A stretch of DNA of 64,000 nucleotides from the NCBI RefSeq assembly GCF_002939385.1, contig NZ_MULI01000011.1, forward strand, positions 79,566-143,565, given 5' to 3'. Under the pieces are notes generated by a model that saw only the letters and a program-made list of their open reading frames with translations, ran no database searches and was not told where the DNA came from. The DNA is from Streptomyces sp. MH60 (GTDB lineage Bacteria; Actinomycetota; Actinomycetes; Streptomycetales; Streptomycetaceae). Below, one piece after another: positions 9,351-18,126 of this stretch. How positions within the stretch are numbered: position 1 is the first letter of the stretch; every line of letters starts with the position of its first letter. The position numbers were made by a program, and so were the translations under genes.

Positions 9351-10031
9351 TCAGGCCGTCACCCCCTCCTCGGCGAGGAACTTCTCCACGAACTCCCGCG
9401 CACGCCGGTCGAAGTCGGCGTACTGCGCCTCCCGCTCGGCGCCCGCGACCGCGTCGCCGACCAGCAGGTTGCCGGAGGCGTCGACGCGCTGGGGGCGCTC
9501 CTCGGCGTCGGTGAGCAGGCCGACGGTCGAGTGGGAGAGCCCGCAGTAGTAGGCGATGCCCTCGTTGAGGTTGGCCTCCAGGAGGGAGTGCATCCCCTCG
9601 GTGACGGGGTCGTCGGCGGTGGCACCGGCCAGGCCCAGCCACAGCATGCGCTTGCCCGCGAGGCGCGGCCTGCTGCGGCCGTAGGCGAAGCCGTAGTTCC
9701 ACACGCGGTCGATCCACCCCTTGAGGATCGCGGGCACGCTCTGCCAGTACACCGGGAAGACGGCGACGATCACATCGGCGTCGAGGACGCGCCGCATATG
9801 GGCCCGCGCCTCCTGCGAGTACGCCTTCTCCCGGTCGCCCCAGTCCGGCTGGTCCGCGGTGTTCATCCGCGGGTCGAAGCCCTCGGCGTGCAGGTCGAGC
9901 AGGTCGACGCGGTATCCGGCGGCCTCCAGGCGGTCGGCGCTGCGGCGGGCGGTGTGGGCGGTGAGGGAGTCGGCGCGGTGGTGCGCGACGACCACGAGGG
10001 CGGTCCTGGCCTTGCTGCTGGGCTGCGTCAC
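9351..10031 (-). CDS. Flavodoxin-fold NAD(P)H oxidoreductase (quinone reductase type)
   Basis: This 226-residue protein has the flavodoxin-like fold of NAD(P)H:quinone reductases and modulator of drug activity B proteins: an N-terminal beta strand ALVVVAHHRADSLT, then VIVAVFPVYWQSVPAILKGWIDRVW and a flavin-site segment WLGLAGA. Members carry FMN or FAD and reduce quinones or nitro compounds by two electrons, which avoids redox cycling. The GTG at 10031 is preceded by GGGAGA with normal spacing, so I prefer it to upstream in-frame ATGs. It is divergent from an AraC-type regulator that probably controls it. Confidence 0.83.
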   Translation of the reverse strand: MTQPSSKARTALVVVAHHRADSLTAHTARRSADRLEAAGYRVDLLDLHAEGFDPRMNTADQPDWGDREKAYSQEARAHMRRVLDADVIVAVFPVYWQSVPAILKGWIDRVWNYGFAYGRSRPRLAGKRMLWLGLAGATADDPVTEGMHSLLEANLNEGIAYYCGLSHSTVGLLTDAEERPQRVDASGNLLVGDAVAGAEREAQYADFDRRAREFVEKFLAEEGVTA

Positions 10032-10144
10032 GGGGTCTCCCGGCTGGTCTCGGTCCGTTGCGACGCGTCCAGTACAGCCGTGGCCGAGTAGATGATCCAT
10101 GGGAGAAAGTCTGGGAAACATGTGTGCTCGTCTACGCTGGCGCT

Positions 10145-11074
10145 GTGGATCCCTTGACGTCACTGCTGAGCGGCATCCGGGCCGAGGGCTCGGTCGTCAG
10201 CCACGCCGTACTGACGGCGCCCTGGTCCGTCCGCTTCACCGACGGGGCGCCGCTCACCATGGTCAGCGTGCTGCGCGGCGGCGGCACCCTGCTGCTGCCC
10301 GACGGCACCCGTCGGGCGGTCGGCGCGGGCGACACGGCCATCGTGCGCGGCCCGGCGCCGTTCCTCCTCGCGGACCGGCCCACCACGCTCGACGGCCCGC
10401 ACACCGCGTACGAGATCGCGTGCTTCGCGGATGCCGAGTGCACCGCCGAGGAACTCGGCGGCATCCACTGGGGCACCGACCCGGACGGGGCGACCGCGCT
10501 GGTCGTGGGCGCCTACCGCGCCTCGGGCCACCGCCACGAACGACTCCTGCGCGCCCTGCCGCACCTCCTGGTCGTCAGCGAGGACGCCGAGGTCTGCGCC
10601 TGGCTGGAGACCGCAGCGGCCGACGCCGCCCGGCTCTCCGCCGGTTCCCAGGCACTCATGGACCGGCTCCTCGACTGGGCCCTGGTGTGCACACTGCGCA
10701 CCTGGTTCGACCGGGCGGGTGCCGACGCGCCCAGCTGGTACCGGGGCCTGGCCGACCCGGTGCTCGCCCCCGCGCTGCGGGCCTTCCACGGCCGGCCCGA
10801 CCAGTCCTGGACGGTGGCGTCGCTCGCCGGTCAAGCGGGCGTCTCGCGGGCGCTGTTCGCCAAGCGGTTCACCGAGCTGATGGGCCGCCCGCCCCTCGCC
10901 TACCTCACCGAATGCCGGATGGCCGACGCCGAGGCGCTGCTGACCGACACCGACCTCAGCATCGCCCAGGTCGCCAGATCCGTCGGCTACGCCGACGCCT
11001 TCGGTTTCAGCGCCGCCTTCAAACGCCACAAGGGCCTCAGCCCCAGCACGTTCCGCGCCGCGGCGGCCGCCTGA
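10145..11074 (+). CDS. AraC-family transcriptional regulator with cupin sensor domain
   Basis: This 309-residue regulator has an N-terminal cupin-type domain (about residues 10-180, with TMVSVLRGGGTLLLPDG) and a C-terminal double helix-turn-helix of about 100 residues. The latter includes WTVASLAGQAGVSRALFAKRF and the second-helix block IAQVARSVGYADAFGFSAAFKR. The GTG at 10145 begins VDPLTSLLSGI, the usual N-terminus of this subfamily. No ribosome site is visible, and TACGCT lies just upstream, so the mRNA may be leaderless. Divergence from the flavodoxin-fold reductase suggests that it senses a quinone or electrophile and activates that gene; this is inference. Confidence 0.85.
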   Translation: MDPLTSLLSGIRAEGSVVSHAVLTAPWSVRFTDGAPLTMVSVLRGGGTLLLPDGTRRAVGAGDTAIVRGPAPFLLADRPTTLDGPHTAYEIACFADAECTAEELGGIHWGTDPDGATALVVGAYRASGHRHERLLRALPHLLVVSEDAEVCAWLETAAADAARLSAGSQALMDRLLDWALVCTLRTWFDRAGADAPSWYRGLADPVLAPALRAFHGRPDQSWTVASLAGQAGVSRALFAKRFTELMGRPPLAYLTECRMADAEALLTDTDLSIAQVARSVGYADAFGFSAAFKRHKGLSPSTFRAAAAA

Positions 11075-11207
11075 GCCCCCTCCGGGCCGTCGCCGAGGCT
11101 CAGGCACGCCACCGGGCGCGCGGCCCCGCCCACCCGCACCCGCGCGCTGTCGGACCCCGGGCATATCCTGATCCCCAGTGGCCATCGGCAGACGAAGGGG
11201 TCCGAAG

Positions 11208-12626
11208 GTGCCGTCGATGCTCGATGCGGTCGTAGTGGGTGCGGGGCCGAACGGGCTGACCGCAGCCGTGGAGCTGGCCCGCCGCGGCTTCTCGGTCGCC
11301 GTGTTCGAGGCGCAGGGCACCGTGGGCGGCGGCGCGCGCACGGAGGAGCTGACCCTGCCCGGCTTCCGGCACGACCCGTGCTCGGCCGCGCACCCGCTCG
11401 GCATCAATTCCCCGGCCTTCCGGAACCTCCCCCTGGAGCGGTACGGCCTCGAGTGGCTGCACCCCGGCCTGCCCATGGCGCACCCCTTCCTCGACGGCTC
11501 GGCCGCCGTGCTGTCCCGCTCGGTCGGCGAGACGGCCGCGTCCTTCGGGCCGCGTGACGCCGGTGCGTACCGCAGGCTGGTCGAGCATTTCCTGCCCAGG
11601 TGGGACACCCTGGCCCGGGACTTCATGTCCCTGCCGCTCACCGCGCTGCCCCGCGACCCGGTCACCCTCGCCCGCTTCGGACTGGTCGGCCTGCCCCCGT
11701 CGACGTGGCTGATGCGCCGCTTCCGCGACGACCGCGTCAAGACCCTCTTCGCCGGGCTCGTCGCGCACGTCATGGCCCCGCTCGGCGGCTTCGCGACCGG
11801 CGCCGTAGGCCTGGTCTTCGCGCTGGCCGCGCACGCCCGCGGCTGGCCCGTGGCCCGCGGCGGCTCCCAGTCCATCTCCGACGCCCTGGCCGCCTACCTG
11901 AAGGACCTCGGCGGCACGGTGCACACCGACTACGAGGTCAAGCGCCTGGACGACCTGCCGCCGGCGCGGGCGTACGTCTTCGACACCTCGCCCACGGCCC
12001 TGGCGCGCATCGCCGGACTGGGCAACCACTACGCGAACTACCGGTACGGCCCGGGCGTCTTCAAGATCGACTACGCACTGGACGGCCCCGTCCCCTGGAC
12101 GGCCGAGGCGCCGCGCAGCGCGGGCACCGTGCAGATCGGCGCCGACAGCGCGGAGATCGGCGCCGCCCTGGACGCCGCCTCCGGCACCGACCGCGCCCCC
12201 GAGCGGCCGTTCCTCATCACCGTGCAGCCCAGCGTCGTCGACCCCGGCCGCGCCCCGGCGGGCCAGCACGTCTTCTGGGCGTACGGCCACGTCCCCAACG
12301 GCTGGACCGGCGACCTCACCGACGCCATAGAACGCCAACTGGAGCGCTTCGCCCCCGGTTTCCGCGACCGCGTCCTCGCCCGCGCCACCGCCGGCCCGCC
12401 CGAACTCGCCGTCCGCAACGCCAACTACGTCGGCGGCGACATCTCCTCCGGCGCGGTCTCCGGACTGCAACTCCTCCTGCGCCCCAAGCTCTCCCTGTTC
12501 CCGTACTCGACCCCGCACCCGGCCGTCTTCATCTGCTCGTCGGCCACCCCGCCGGGCCCCGGCGTCCACGGCATGTCGGGCCACAACGCGGCGAAGGCGG
12601 TCTGGCGGAGGCTGAGGCAGACATGA
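11208..12626 (+). CDS. Phytoene-desaturase-like FAD-dependent oxidoreductase
   Basis: The 472-residue enzyme starts with the dinucleotide-binding motif [13 protein letters not shown] and a glycine-rich second segment (GGGARTEE). It ends with [16 protein letters not shown], the FAD-binding C-terminal signature of the carotenoid-desaturase/amine-oxidase-like family (COG1233). It probably performs flavin-dependent dehydrogenation of a hydrophobic substrate. No carotenoid genes are adjacent, so carotenoid metabolism cannot be assumed. The GTG at 11208 has AAGGGG seven bases upstream; a GTG at 11178 is an alternative. Its stop overlaps the start of the macrodomain gene (ATGA), so the two are translationally coupled. 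Confidence 0.82.
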   Translation: MPSMLDAVVVGAGPNGLTAAVELARRGFSVAVFEAQGTVGGGARTEELTLPGFRHDPCSAAHPLGINSPAFRNLPLERYGLEWLHPGLPMAHPFLDGSAAVLSRSVGETAASFGPRDAGAYRRLVEHFLPRWDTLARDFMSLPLTALPRDPVTLARFGLVGLPPSTWLMRRFRDDRVKTLFAGLVAHVMAPLGGFATGAVGLVFALAAHARGWPVARGGSQSISDALAAYLKDLGGTVHTDYEVKRLDDLPPARAYVFDTSPTALARIAGLGNHYANYRYGPGVFKIDYALDGPVPWTAEAPRSAGTVQIGADSAEIGAALDAASGTDRAPERPFLITVQPSVVDPGRAPAGQHVFWAYGHVPNGWTGDLTDAIERQLERFAPGFRDRVLARATAGPPELAVRNANYVGGDISSGAVSGLQLLLRPKLSLFPYSTPHPAVFICSSATPPGPGVHGMSGHNAAKAVWRRLRQT

Positions 12627-13132
12627 CCGACATCACCCTCGTCCAGGGCGACATCACCCGCGAGAGCGCCGACGCGATCGTCAACGCCGCCAACTCCTCC
12701 CTCCTCGGCGGAGTCGGCGTCGACGGCGCCATCCACCGGCACGGCGGCCCCGCGATCCTGGCGGAGTGCCGCAGGCTGCGCGCGGGGCACTTCGGCAAGG
12801 GCCTGCCCACCGGCCGTGCGGTCGCCACCACCGCGGGCGAGCTGGACGCGCGCTGGGTGATCCACACCGTCGGCCCCGTGCACAGCGCCACCGAGGACCG
12901 CTCGGCCCTCCTCGCCTCCTGCTACCGCGAATCCCTGCGTGTCGCCGACGAGTTGGGCGCCCGCACCGTCGCCTTCCCGGCCATCTCCACCGGCGTCTAC
13001 CACTGGCCGCTCGACGACGCGGCCCGCATCGCCGTGGAGACGGTACGGACCACCGGGACGTCGGTCACGGAGGTCCGCTTCGTCCTCTTCGACGACCGTG
13101 CGTACGAGGTGTTCGCGGCGCGGGTGGGCTGA
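12623..13132 (+). CDS. Macrodomain ADP-ribosyl hydrolase / O-acetyl-ADP-ribose deacetylase
   Basis: This 169-residue protein is a single macrodomain of the MacroD/YmdB type. It starts ITLVQGDIT, carries the ligand-loop [19 protein letters not shown] with the conserved catalytic Asn and Asp-Gly, and has the second loop [12 protein letters not shown]. Such proteins bind ADP-ribose and remove O-acetyl groups or ADP-ribose from aspartate and glutamate side chains. The NAD-dependent Sir2 protein at 29.3-30.0 kb would produce O-acetyl-ADP-ribose, so the two could act in one NAD metabolite circuit. It is coupled to the upstream flavoenzyme by a four-base overlap, a pairing whose logic is not obvious. 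Confidence 0.9.
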   Translation: MTDITLVQGDITRESADAIVNAANSSLLGGVGVDGAIHRHGGPAILAECRRLRAGHFGKGLPTGRAVATTAGELDARWVIHTVGPVHSATEDRSALLASCYRESLRVADELGARTVAFPAISTGVYHWPLDDAARIAVETVRTTGTSVTEVRFVLFDDRAYEVFAARVG

Positions 13133-13171
13133 CCGCGGCCGGGGCCCCGTTTCGCCCCGGGTGCCGAGGGC

Positions 13172-13519
13172 TCACCGGCGACACCGGGAGAACCCGGCGC
13201 CCCGGAAGCGGTCCCGTACCCGGGCGACTCCGACGGTCGGCGCGGCGACGGCGATCGCCGCTCCGCCGCCGATGGGCCACAGGGAGTCGACGACCATGCT
13301 TCTGCGCTGATCGGCCACGGTCGCCTCGCCCACCTGCTGCCCGTTGAGCGGCGTCCGGCAGTCGACCGCCTCGGACGGGGTGCGGTACGGCCCGATGGCG
13401 TACACGCCGAACGCGACCAGCGCCACGCCGACCGCGAGGGCGAGCAGCCACAGGAGGAAGGCCGCCGCCGTCGGCATCGGGCCGTCGACGGCGAGCACCA
13501 CGCCCACGAACCCGCTCAC
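13172..13519 (-). CDS. Small two-helix membrane protein of unknown function
   Basis: I do not recognise this 115-residue protein. It has a hydrophobic helix at about residues 15-42, then a polar segment (EAVDCRTPLNGQQVGEATVADQRRS), a second hydrophobic stretch around WPIGGGAAIAVAAPTVGVA, and a basic tail. This is the layout of many short actinobacterial membrane proteins with one extracytoplasmic loop. The GTG at 13519 is the longest plausible start; an internal ATG at 13477 would also keep the first helix. It faces away from the nickel operon and converges on the macrodomain gene. Confidence 0.55.
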   Translation of the reverse strand: MSGFVGVVLAVDGPMPTAAAFLLWLLALAVGVALVAFGVYAIGPYRTPSEAVDCRTPLNGQQVGEATVADQRRSMVVDSLWPIGGGAAIAVAAPTVGVARVRDRFRGAGFSRCRR

Positions 13520-13541
13520 GCAGATGATCGCCGCGTGACCC

Positions 13542-13570
13542 TTGACGCTTTATTGCAAGTGATGTGCAAT
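13542..13570 (+). promoter_or_regulatory. Predicted nikA promoter
   Basis: TTGACG at 13542-13547 and TGCAAT at 13565-13570 are separated by 17 bp, a good housekeeping-sigma promoter arrangement, 33 bp upstream of the nikA start codon. The -10 hexamer lies inside the right half of the Nur-type repeat, so repressor binding would directly block polymerase. Confidence 0.6.
13553..13569. promoter_or_regulatory. Nur box (nickel-responsive Fur-family operator)
   Basis: TTGCAA-GTGAT-GTGCAA matches the published Streptomyces Nur consensus tTGCaa-N5-ttGCAA with one deviation in the right half. Nur is the nickel-dependent Fur-family repressor that controls sodF and nikABCDE in S. coelicolor. The site overlaps the predicted -10 region, so nickel-bound Nur should shut off uptake. 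This operator is the main reason for assigning the transporter to nickel. Confidence 0.8.
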
Positions 13571-13602
13571 AGCCACGCATCGACAACAAGCGTGGGGGAG
13601 AC

Positions 13603-15231
13603 ATGGCAGCCCGTCGGACCCGTTGGACCCGTCGGACCGATCGGAAGCTTCCGATACGGAGTGCCGCCGCCGCGGTGGCGTTCGCCGCCGGTGCGACCGC
13701 CTGCTCCGCGCCCTCGGACGGAGAAAAGGACGGCGACGCCGGGGCGGCCGAGTCCGTCGTGATCGGGGTCGCCTCGGAGCCGGACACCCTCAGTCCGCTG
13801 CTCGGCTACGGCAAGGACGGAAACTCCAAGATCTTCGACGGGCTGCTCGCCCGGGACGCCGACCTGAAGCTGAAGCCCGCGCTCGCCACCGCTCTGCCGA
13901 AGGTCACCGACGGCGGCCGGACCTACACGTACACCCTGCGCGACGGCGTGAAGTTCAGCGACGGCGAACCGCTGACGGCCGAGGACGTGGTCTACACCTA
14001 CCGCACGGTCCTCGACGAGAAGACCAACAACACCGCCCGCAGCGAACTCGACGCCGTCGAGGCCGTCCGCGCCGGCGGGGACGACACCGTCGTCTTCACG
14101 CTCAAGTACCCCTACGCGGCCTTCGCCGCCCGCACCGTCCTGCCCATCGTCCCCGAGCACATCGCGGGCGGACAGGACCCCAACACCGGCGACTTCAACC
14201 GCGAGCCGGTCGGCACCGGACCGTACGTGCTCACCAACTGGCGCAAGGGCGAGAAGCTCGGCTTCAAGGCCAACCCGCACTACTGGGGTCCCGAGCCCGC
14301 GGTGAAGTCCTTCACCATGGCCGTCATCGCCGACGACAACGTACGCGCCACCCGGCTGCGCTCCGGCGACCTCGACGGCGCCGTCCTGCCGCCCAACCTC
14401 GCCGCCACCTTCGCGAAGGACGACGGCAGGCGGACCTACCGGGCCAGGTCCTACGACTTCCGGGCCGTCACCCTGCCCACCTCCGGCAAGGTCACCGGTG
14501 ACCGCGCGATCCGCAGGGCCCTGGACGCCGCCGTGGACCGGCAGGCCATGGTCGACCAGATCCTCGACGGCGCGGGCCGGCCGGCGTACGGACCGCTGCC
14601 CGTCGACGACCCCTGGTACGAGCGCGGCATCGAGCGCCCCCACGACCTCGCCGCGGCCGAGCGCATCCTGGACGAGGCCGGCTGGAAGCCCGGCTCCGGC
14701 GGCATCCGCGCCAAGGACGGACAGCGCGCCTCCTTCACCCTCTACTACCCCTCCGGCGACAAGGTCCGCCAGGACCACGCGCTCGCCTACGCCTCCGACG
14801 CCAAGAAGGCCGGCATCGAGGTGAGGGTCGAGGGCGCCGCCTGGGAGGTCATCGAGCCGCGGATGAAGTCCGACGCGGTCCTCGCGGGCTTCGGCAGCGT
14901 CGGCGACCCCGACTTCGGCCTCTACACCCTGCTGCACTCCGCACTCGCCGGCGACGGCTTCAACAACATGGCCCACTACGACAGTCCGGCCGTGGACGAG
15001 GCGCTCGACACCGGGCGCCGCAGCCAGGACCCGGAGGTGCGCGCCGCCGCCTACGAGAAGGTCCAGCAGGCCCTCGTGGCGGACCCCGGCTACACCTTCC
15101 TCACCCACATCGACCACCTCTACGTCCTCGCCGACCGCTGGGCCCGGCTGACCACCCAACTGGAGCCGCACGAGCACGGCTTCGCCAGCGGGCCCTGGTG
15201 GAACATCCAGGACTGGCGGCCGAAGAAGTGA
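13603..15231 (+). CDS. nikA: Nickel ABC transporter substrate-binding lipoprotein
   Basis: This 542-residue SBP_bac_5 family protein starts with a basic N-terminus, a hydrophobic core and a lipobox ending at Cys34 (GATAC), so it is anchored to the outer face of the membrane. Family hallmarks follow: IFDGLLARDADL, YTLRDGVKFSDGEPLTAEDVVYT and EPVGTGPY. By sequence alone it could bind peptides, opines or nickel. The Nur box in its promoter, and the same gene order as the S. coelicolor nik operon as I recall it, argue for nickel. The ATG at 13603 is preceded by GGGGGAG at the right distance. The stop codon overlaps the nikB GTG start. Confidence 0.83.
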   Translation: MAARRTRWTRRTDRKLPIRSAAAAVAFAAGATACSAPSDGEKDGDAGAAESVVIGVASEPDTLSPLLGYGKDGNSKIFDGLLARDADLKLKPALATALPKVTDGGRTYTYTLRDGVKFSDGEPLTAEDVVYTYRTVLDEKTNNTARSELDAVEAVRAGGDDTVVFTLKYPYAAFAARTVLPIVPEHIAGGQDPNTGDFNREPVGTGPYVLTNWRKGEKLGFKANPHYWGPEPAVKSFTMAVIADDNVRATRLRSGDLDGAVLPPNLAATFAKDDGRRTYRARSYDFRAVTLPTSGKVTGDRAIRRALDAAVDRQAMVDQILDGAGRPAYGPLPVDDPWYERGIERPHDLAAAERILDEAGWKPGSGGIRAKDGQRASFTLYYPSGDKVRQDHALAYASDAKKAGIEVRVEGAAWEVIEPRMKSDAVLAGFGSVGDPDFGLYTLLHSALAGDGFNNMAHYDSPAVDEALDTGRRSQDPEVRAAAYEKVQQALVADPGYTFLTHIDHLYVLADRWARLTTQLEPHEHGFASGPWWNIQDWRPKK

Positions 15232-16232
15232 TCCGACCGGCCCGACGGCTGCCGTGGGGCGCGATGGCACGGCTGGCGGGGCGGCGCGCGCTGTTCGCCG
15301 TCCCCGTCGTCCTCGTCGTCACCTTCGGCGTGTTCGCGATCGCCGCCGCCTCGCCCTTCGACCCGGTCAAGGCGTACGCCGGCACCGCCGCGCTCGGCGC
15401 CGACCAGGAGACCCTGGACCGGCTGCGGGAGAACCTCGCTGTGGACGAGTCCTTCGTCGGCCGCTGGTGGCACTGGCTGACCTCCGCGCTCACCGGCGAC
15501 CTCGGCCACTCCAGCGTGCTGCGCCAGCCGGTGACACAGGTGATCGGGGAACGGCTCGTCTGGTCCGCGCTGCTGTGCGCCGTCGCCTTCGCCGTCGCCG
15601 TGACCCTCGGCACGCTCCTCGGCGTGCTGGCCGCCCGCCGGCCGGGCTCGATGCTCGACCGGGCGGTCACCTCCCTCGCGTACACCCTGGAGGCCGCGCC
15701 GGTCTTCTGGATCGCGCTGCTCGCCGTGTGGCTGTTCGCCCTCCAGTGGGACGTGCTGCCCGCCGGCGGTCTGACCGACATCGCCGGCGAACAGGTCACC
15801 CCGGGGCAGGTCGCCGGTCACCTCGTGCTGCCCGCCGGTGTGCTCGCCGTCTCCCAACTGCCCTGGTTCACCCTCTACGTGCGCCAGGGCGTCGCCGACG
15901 CCCTGGCGGAGGACCCGGTGCGCGGGGCGCGGGCCCGCGGGCTGGGGGAGGGCACCGTCCTGCTCGGACACGCCCTGCGCTCGGGGCTGCTGCCCGTGCT
16001 CACGCTGATCGGCTCCCGCGTTCCCGAACTCATCACCGGCGCCCTGCTGGTGGAGAGCGTCTTCAGCTGGCCGGGCATCGCCGCCGCCACCGTCGAGGCC
16101 GCCACGGCCGTCGACTTCCCGCTGCTCGCCGCCCTGACCACCCTCGCCGCCGCCGCCGTACTCGCCGGGAACCTGCTGGCCGACCTGCTCTACGGACTCT
16201 TCGACCCGAGGGTGAAACTCAGTGAGATGTGA
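15228..16232 (+). CDS. nikB: Nickel ABC transporter permease NikB
   Basis: This 334-residue integral membrane protein of the DppB/NikB permease class has about six transmembrane segments. The ABC-permease EAA loop lies in the region DALAEDPVRGARARGLGEG, which contacts the ATPases. It forms the translocation channel with NikC. I chose the GTG at 15228 because GTGA overlaps the nikA stop, the coupling mode used throughout this operon; an in-frame ATG at 15264 with GGGG upstream is an alternative. GC-rich codon use is like its neighbours. Confidence 0.82.
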   Translation: MIRPARRLPWGAMARLAGRRALFAVPVVLVVTFGVFAIAAASPFDPVKAYAGTAALGADQETLDRLRENLAVDESFVGRWWHWLTSALTGDLGHSSVLRQPVTQVIGERLVWSALLCAVAFAVAVTLGTLLGVLAARRPGSMLDRAVTSLAYTLEAAPVFWIALLAVWLFALQWDVLPAGGLTDIAGEQVTPGQVAGHLVLPAGVLAVSQLPWFTLYVRQGVADALAEDPVRGARARGLGEGTVLLGHALRSGLLPVLTLIGSRVPELITGALLVESVFSWPGIAAATVEAATAVDFPLLAALTTLAAAAVLAGNLLADLLYGLFDPRVKLSEM

Positions 16233-16237
16233 GGGTC

Positions 16238-17125
16238 ATGACTGACGTCGCCGCCGAGAAGACCGGCACCCCATGGCGCTCCCGGGGCGGCGAGGGCCGC
16301 TCCACCCGCACCCTGCGCCTGCGCACCTCCGCCGTGCTGCTGACCGCGACCGTGCTCGCCGTGCTGCTCGTGCCGCCGCTGGTGCGGCTCGACCAGCAGG
16401 CCGTCGACCTGGCCGCCAAGCTGGAGGCTCCCGGCTGGGCCCACCCGTTCGGCACCGACGACGTCGGCCGCGACCTGCTGCTGCGCTGCGTGTACGGCCT
16501 GCGCGTCTCGCTGCTCGTCGGAGTGGCGGCCGCGCTCACCGCGACGGTCGTCGGCACCGCCGTGGGCGCCGCCGCCGGTGCGCTCGGCGGCTGGGTCGAC
16601 CGGGGCGTCATGCGGGTCGTCGACGCCTTCTCCTCCGTGCCCCACCTGCTGCTGGGCATCTTCGTCGTCGCGATGTTCCGGCCCGGCGTCTGGCCGGTGG
16701 TCGCCTCCGTCGCGCTCACCCACTGGCTGTCCACCGCGCGCATCGTCCGCGCCGAGGTGCTGTCCCTGCGTGCCCGTCCGCACATCGACGCGGCCGTCTC
16801 CGGCGGCGCGTCCCGGTGGCGGGTGACGGTGCGGCACCTGCTGCCGGGCGTGCTGCCGCAGGCCGCGCTGGCCGCCGTACTGATGGTGCCGCACGCCATG
16901 TGGCACGAGTCGGCGCTGTCGTTCCTCGGCCTCGGGCTGCCCACCCACACCGCGAGCCTCGGCAACCTGGTCCAGGAGGCCCGGGGTTCGCTGCTCGCCG
17001 GACAGTGGTGGCCGACGCTCTTCCCCGGCCTGTTCATCATCGTGCCCACCCTCGCCGTCGCCGGTCTCGCGGGCGCCTGGCGGGAGCGGCTCAACCCCCG
17101 TCGCCGATCGGAGCTGATGCTGTGA
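16238..17125 (+). CDS. nikC: Nickel ABC transporter permease NikC
   Basis: The 295-residue second permease matches the DppC/NikC class: HPFGTDDVGRDLLLR near the N-terminus, several transmembrane helices, the EAA loop around DAAVSGGASRWRVTVRHLLP, and the terminal ESALSFLGLGLP motif. It pairs with NikB in the membrane. The ATG at 16238 is taken as the start with GAGGG just upstream; a GTG at 16229 that overlaps the nikB stop is an equally possible start. It ends in a GTGA overlap with nikD. Confidence 0.82.
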   Translation: MTDVAAEKTGTPWRSRGGEGRSTRTLRLRTSAVLLTATVLAVLLVPPLVRLDQQAVDLAAKLEAPGWAHPFGTDDVGRDLLLRCVYGLRVSLLVGVAAALTATVVGTAVGAAAGALGGWVDRGVMRVVDAFSSVPHLLLGIFVVAMFRPGVWPVVASVALTHWLSTARIVRAEVLSLRARPHIDAAVSGGASRWRVTVRHLLPGVLPQAALAAVLMVPHAMWHESALSFLGLGLPTHTASLGNLVQEARGSLLAGQWWPTLFPGLFIIVPTLAVAGLAGAWRERLNPRRRSELML

Positions 17126-18126
17126 CCGAGCGAGCCCCCGTGCTGTCGGTACGCGGTCTGTCGGTGCGCTTCCTGATGCCGGGCGGGCGCCGGGTCGCCG
17201 CCGTCACCGACGCCCACTTCGACGTGCCGGCCGGGGAGTGCCTGGCCCTGATCGGTGAGAGCGGCTGCGGCAAGTCCGTCCTCGCCTCCGCCCTGCTCGG
17301 ACTGCTGCCCGGCAACGCGCAGACCGCGGGCCGCGCGCTCCTCGGCGACCTGGACCTGCTCGCCGCCGACGAGCGGACCCTCGCCCGCACGGTCCGGGGC
17401 CGGCTGATCGGCCTCGTCCCGCAGAGCCCGGCCGCCCACCTCACCCCGGTCCGCACCGTCCGGGCGCACCTGGAGGAGACGGTCGCACAACTCACCGGGA
17501 CCCGCGGCGGCCGCAGGGCCCTGCGCGCGGCCGCGGAGGCCGCCGCCGAGCGCGCCGCGTTCCCGCCGGACCACCTCGACCACCACCCGCACGAACTCTC
17601 CGGCGGCCTCGCCCAGCGCGCCGCCACCGCCCTCGCCCTGGTCGGCGACGCGCCCCTGCTGCTCGCCGACGAGCCGACCACCGGGCTCGACCGGGACCTG
17701 GTGGACCGCACGGCCGACGAACTGCGGCGGCATGTCGACCAGGCCGAGGGCGGGGGCGCCCGGCCCGACGGCGGCCGCGCTCTGCTGATGATCACCCACG
17801 ACCTGGCCGCCGCCGAGCGCATCGCCGACCGCGTCGCCGTGATGTACGCCGGCCGCATCGTCGAACTCGCCGACGCCACCGCGTTCTTCGGCACCCCCGG
17901 CCCACGCCACCCCTACAGCCGCGGCCTGCTCGACGCGCTGCCCGACCGTGCCTTCGCCCCCATCCCCGGCCTGCCGCCGGAACTCGGCGCCCTGCCCGAC
18001 GGCTGCGCCTTCGCCGCCCGCTGCGACCGGGCGACCGACGCCTGCGCCGCCCTGCCCCCGCTGCGCGGACAGGTGGCCTGCCACCACCCGCACGCCGTCC
18101 TCACGGAGGCCGCCGACCGTGCTTGA
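17122..18126 (+). CDS. nikD: Nickel ABC transporter ATP-binding protein NikD
   Basis: This 334-residue cytoplasmic ATPase has Walker A GESGCGKS, Q-loop LVPQSP, signature LSGGLAQR, Walker B LLLADEPT and the H-loop MITHDLA. The C-terminus carries the oligopeptide-transporter-type extension (HPYSRGLLDALP and cysteines in CAFAARCDRATDAC) found in Dpp, Opp and Nik ATPases. It powers import through NikBC together with NikE. The GTG start overlaps the nikC stop by four bases, and its own stop lies eight bases inside nikE. Confidence 0.83.
   Translation: MTERAPVLSVRGLSVRFLMPGGRRVAAVTDAHFDVPAGECLALIGESGCGKSVLASALLGLLPGNAQTAGRALLGDLDLLAADERTLARTVRGRLIGLVPQSPAAHLTPVRTVRAHLEETVAQLTGTRGGRRALRAAAEAAAERAAFPPDHLDHHPHELSGGLAQRAATALALVGDAPLLLADEPTTGLDRDLVDRTADELRRHVDQAEGGGARPDGGRALLMITHDLAAAERIADRVAVMYAGRIVELADATAFFGTPGPRHPYSRGLLDALPDRAFAPIPGLPPELGALPDGCAFAARCDRATDACAALPPLRGQVACHHPHAVLTEAADRA

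Noticed and set aside
13553..13569. Zur or classical Fur box in front of nikA
   Set aside because: The TTGCAA-N5-GTGCAA pattern lacks the AT-rich TGAAAATGATTTTCA-like core of those operators and fits Nur much better.
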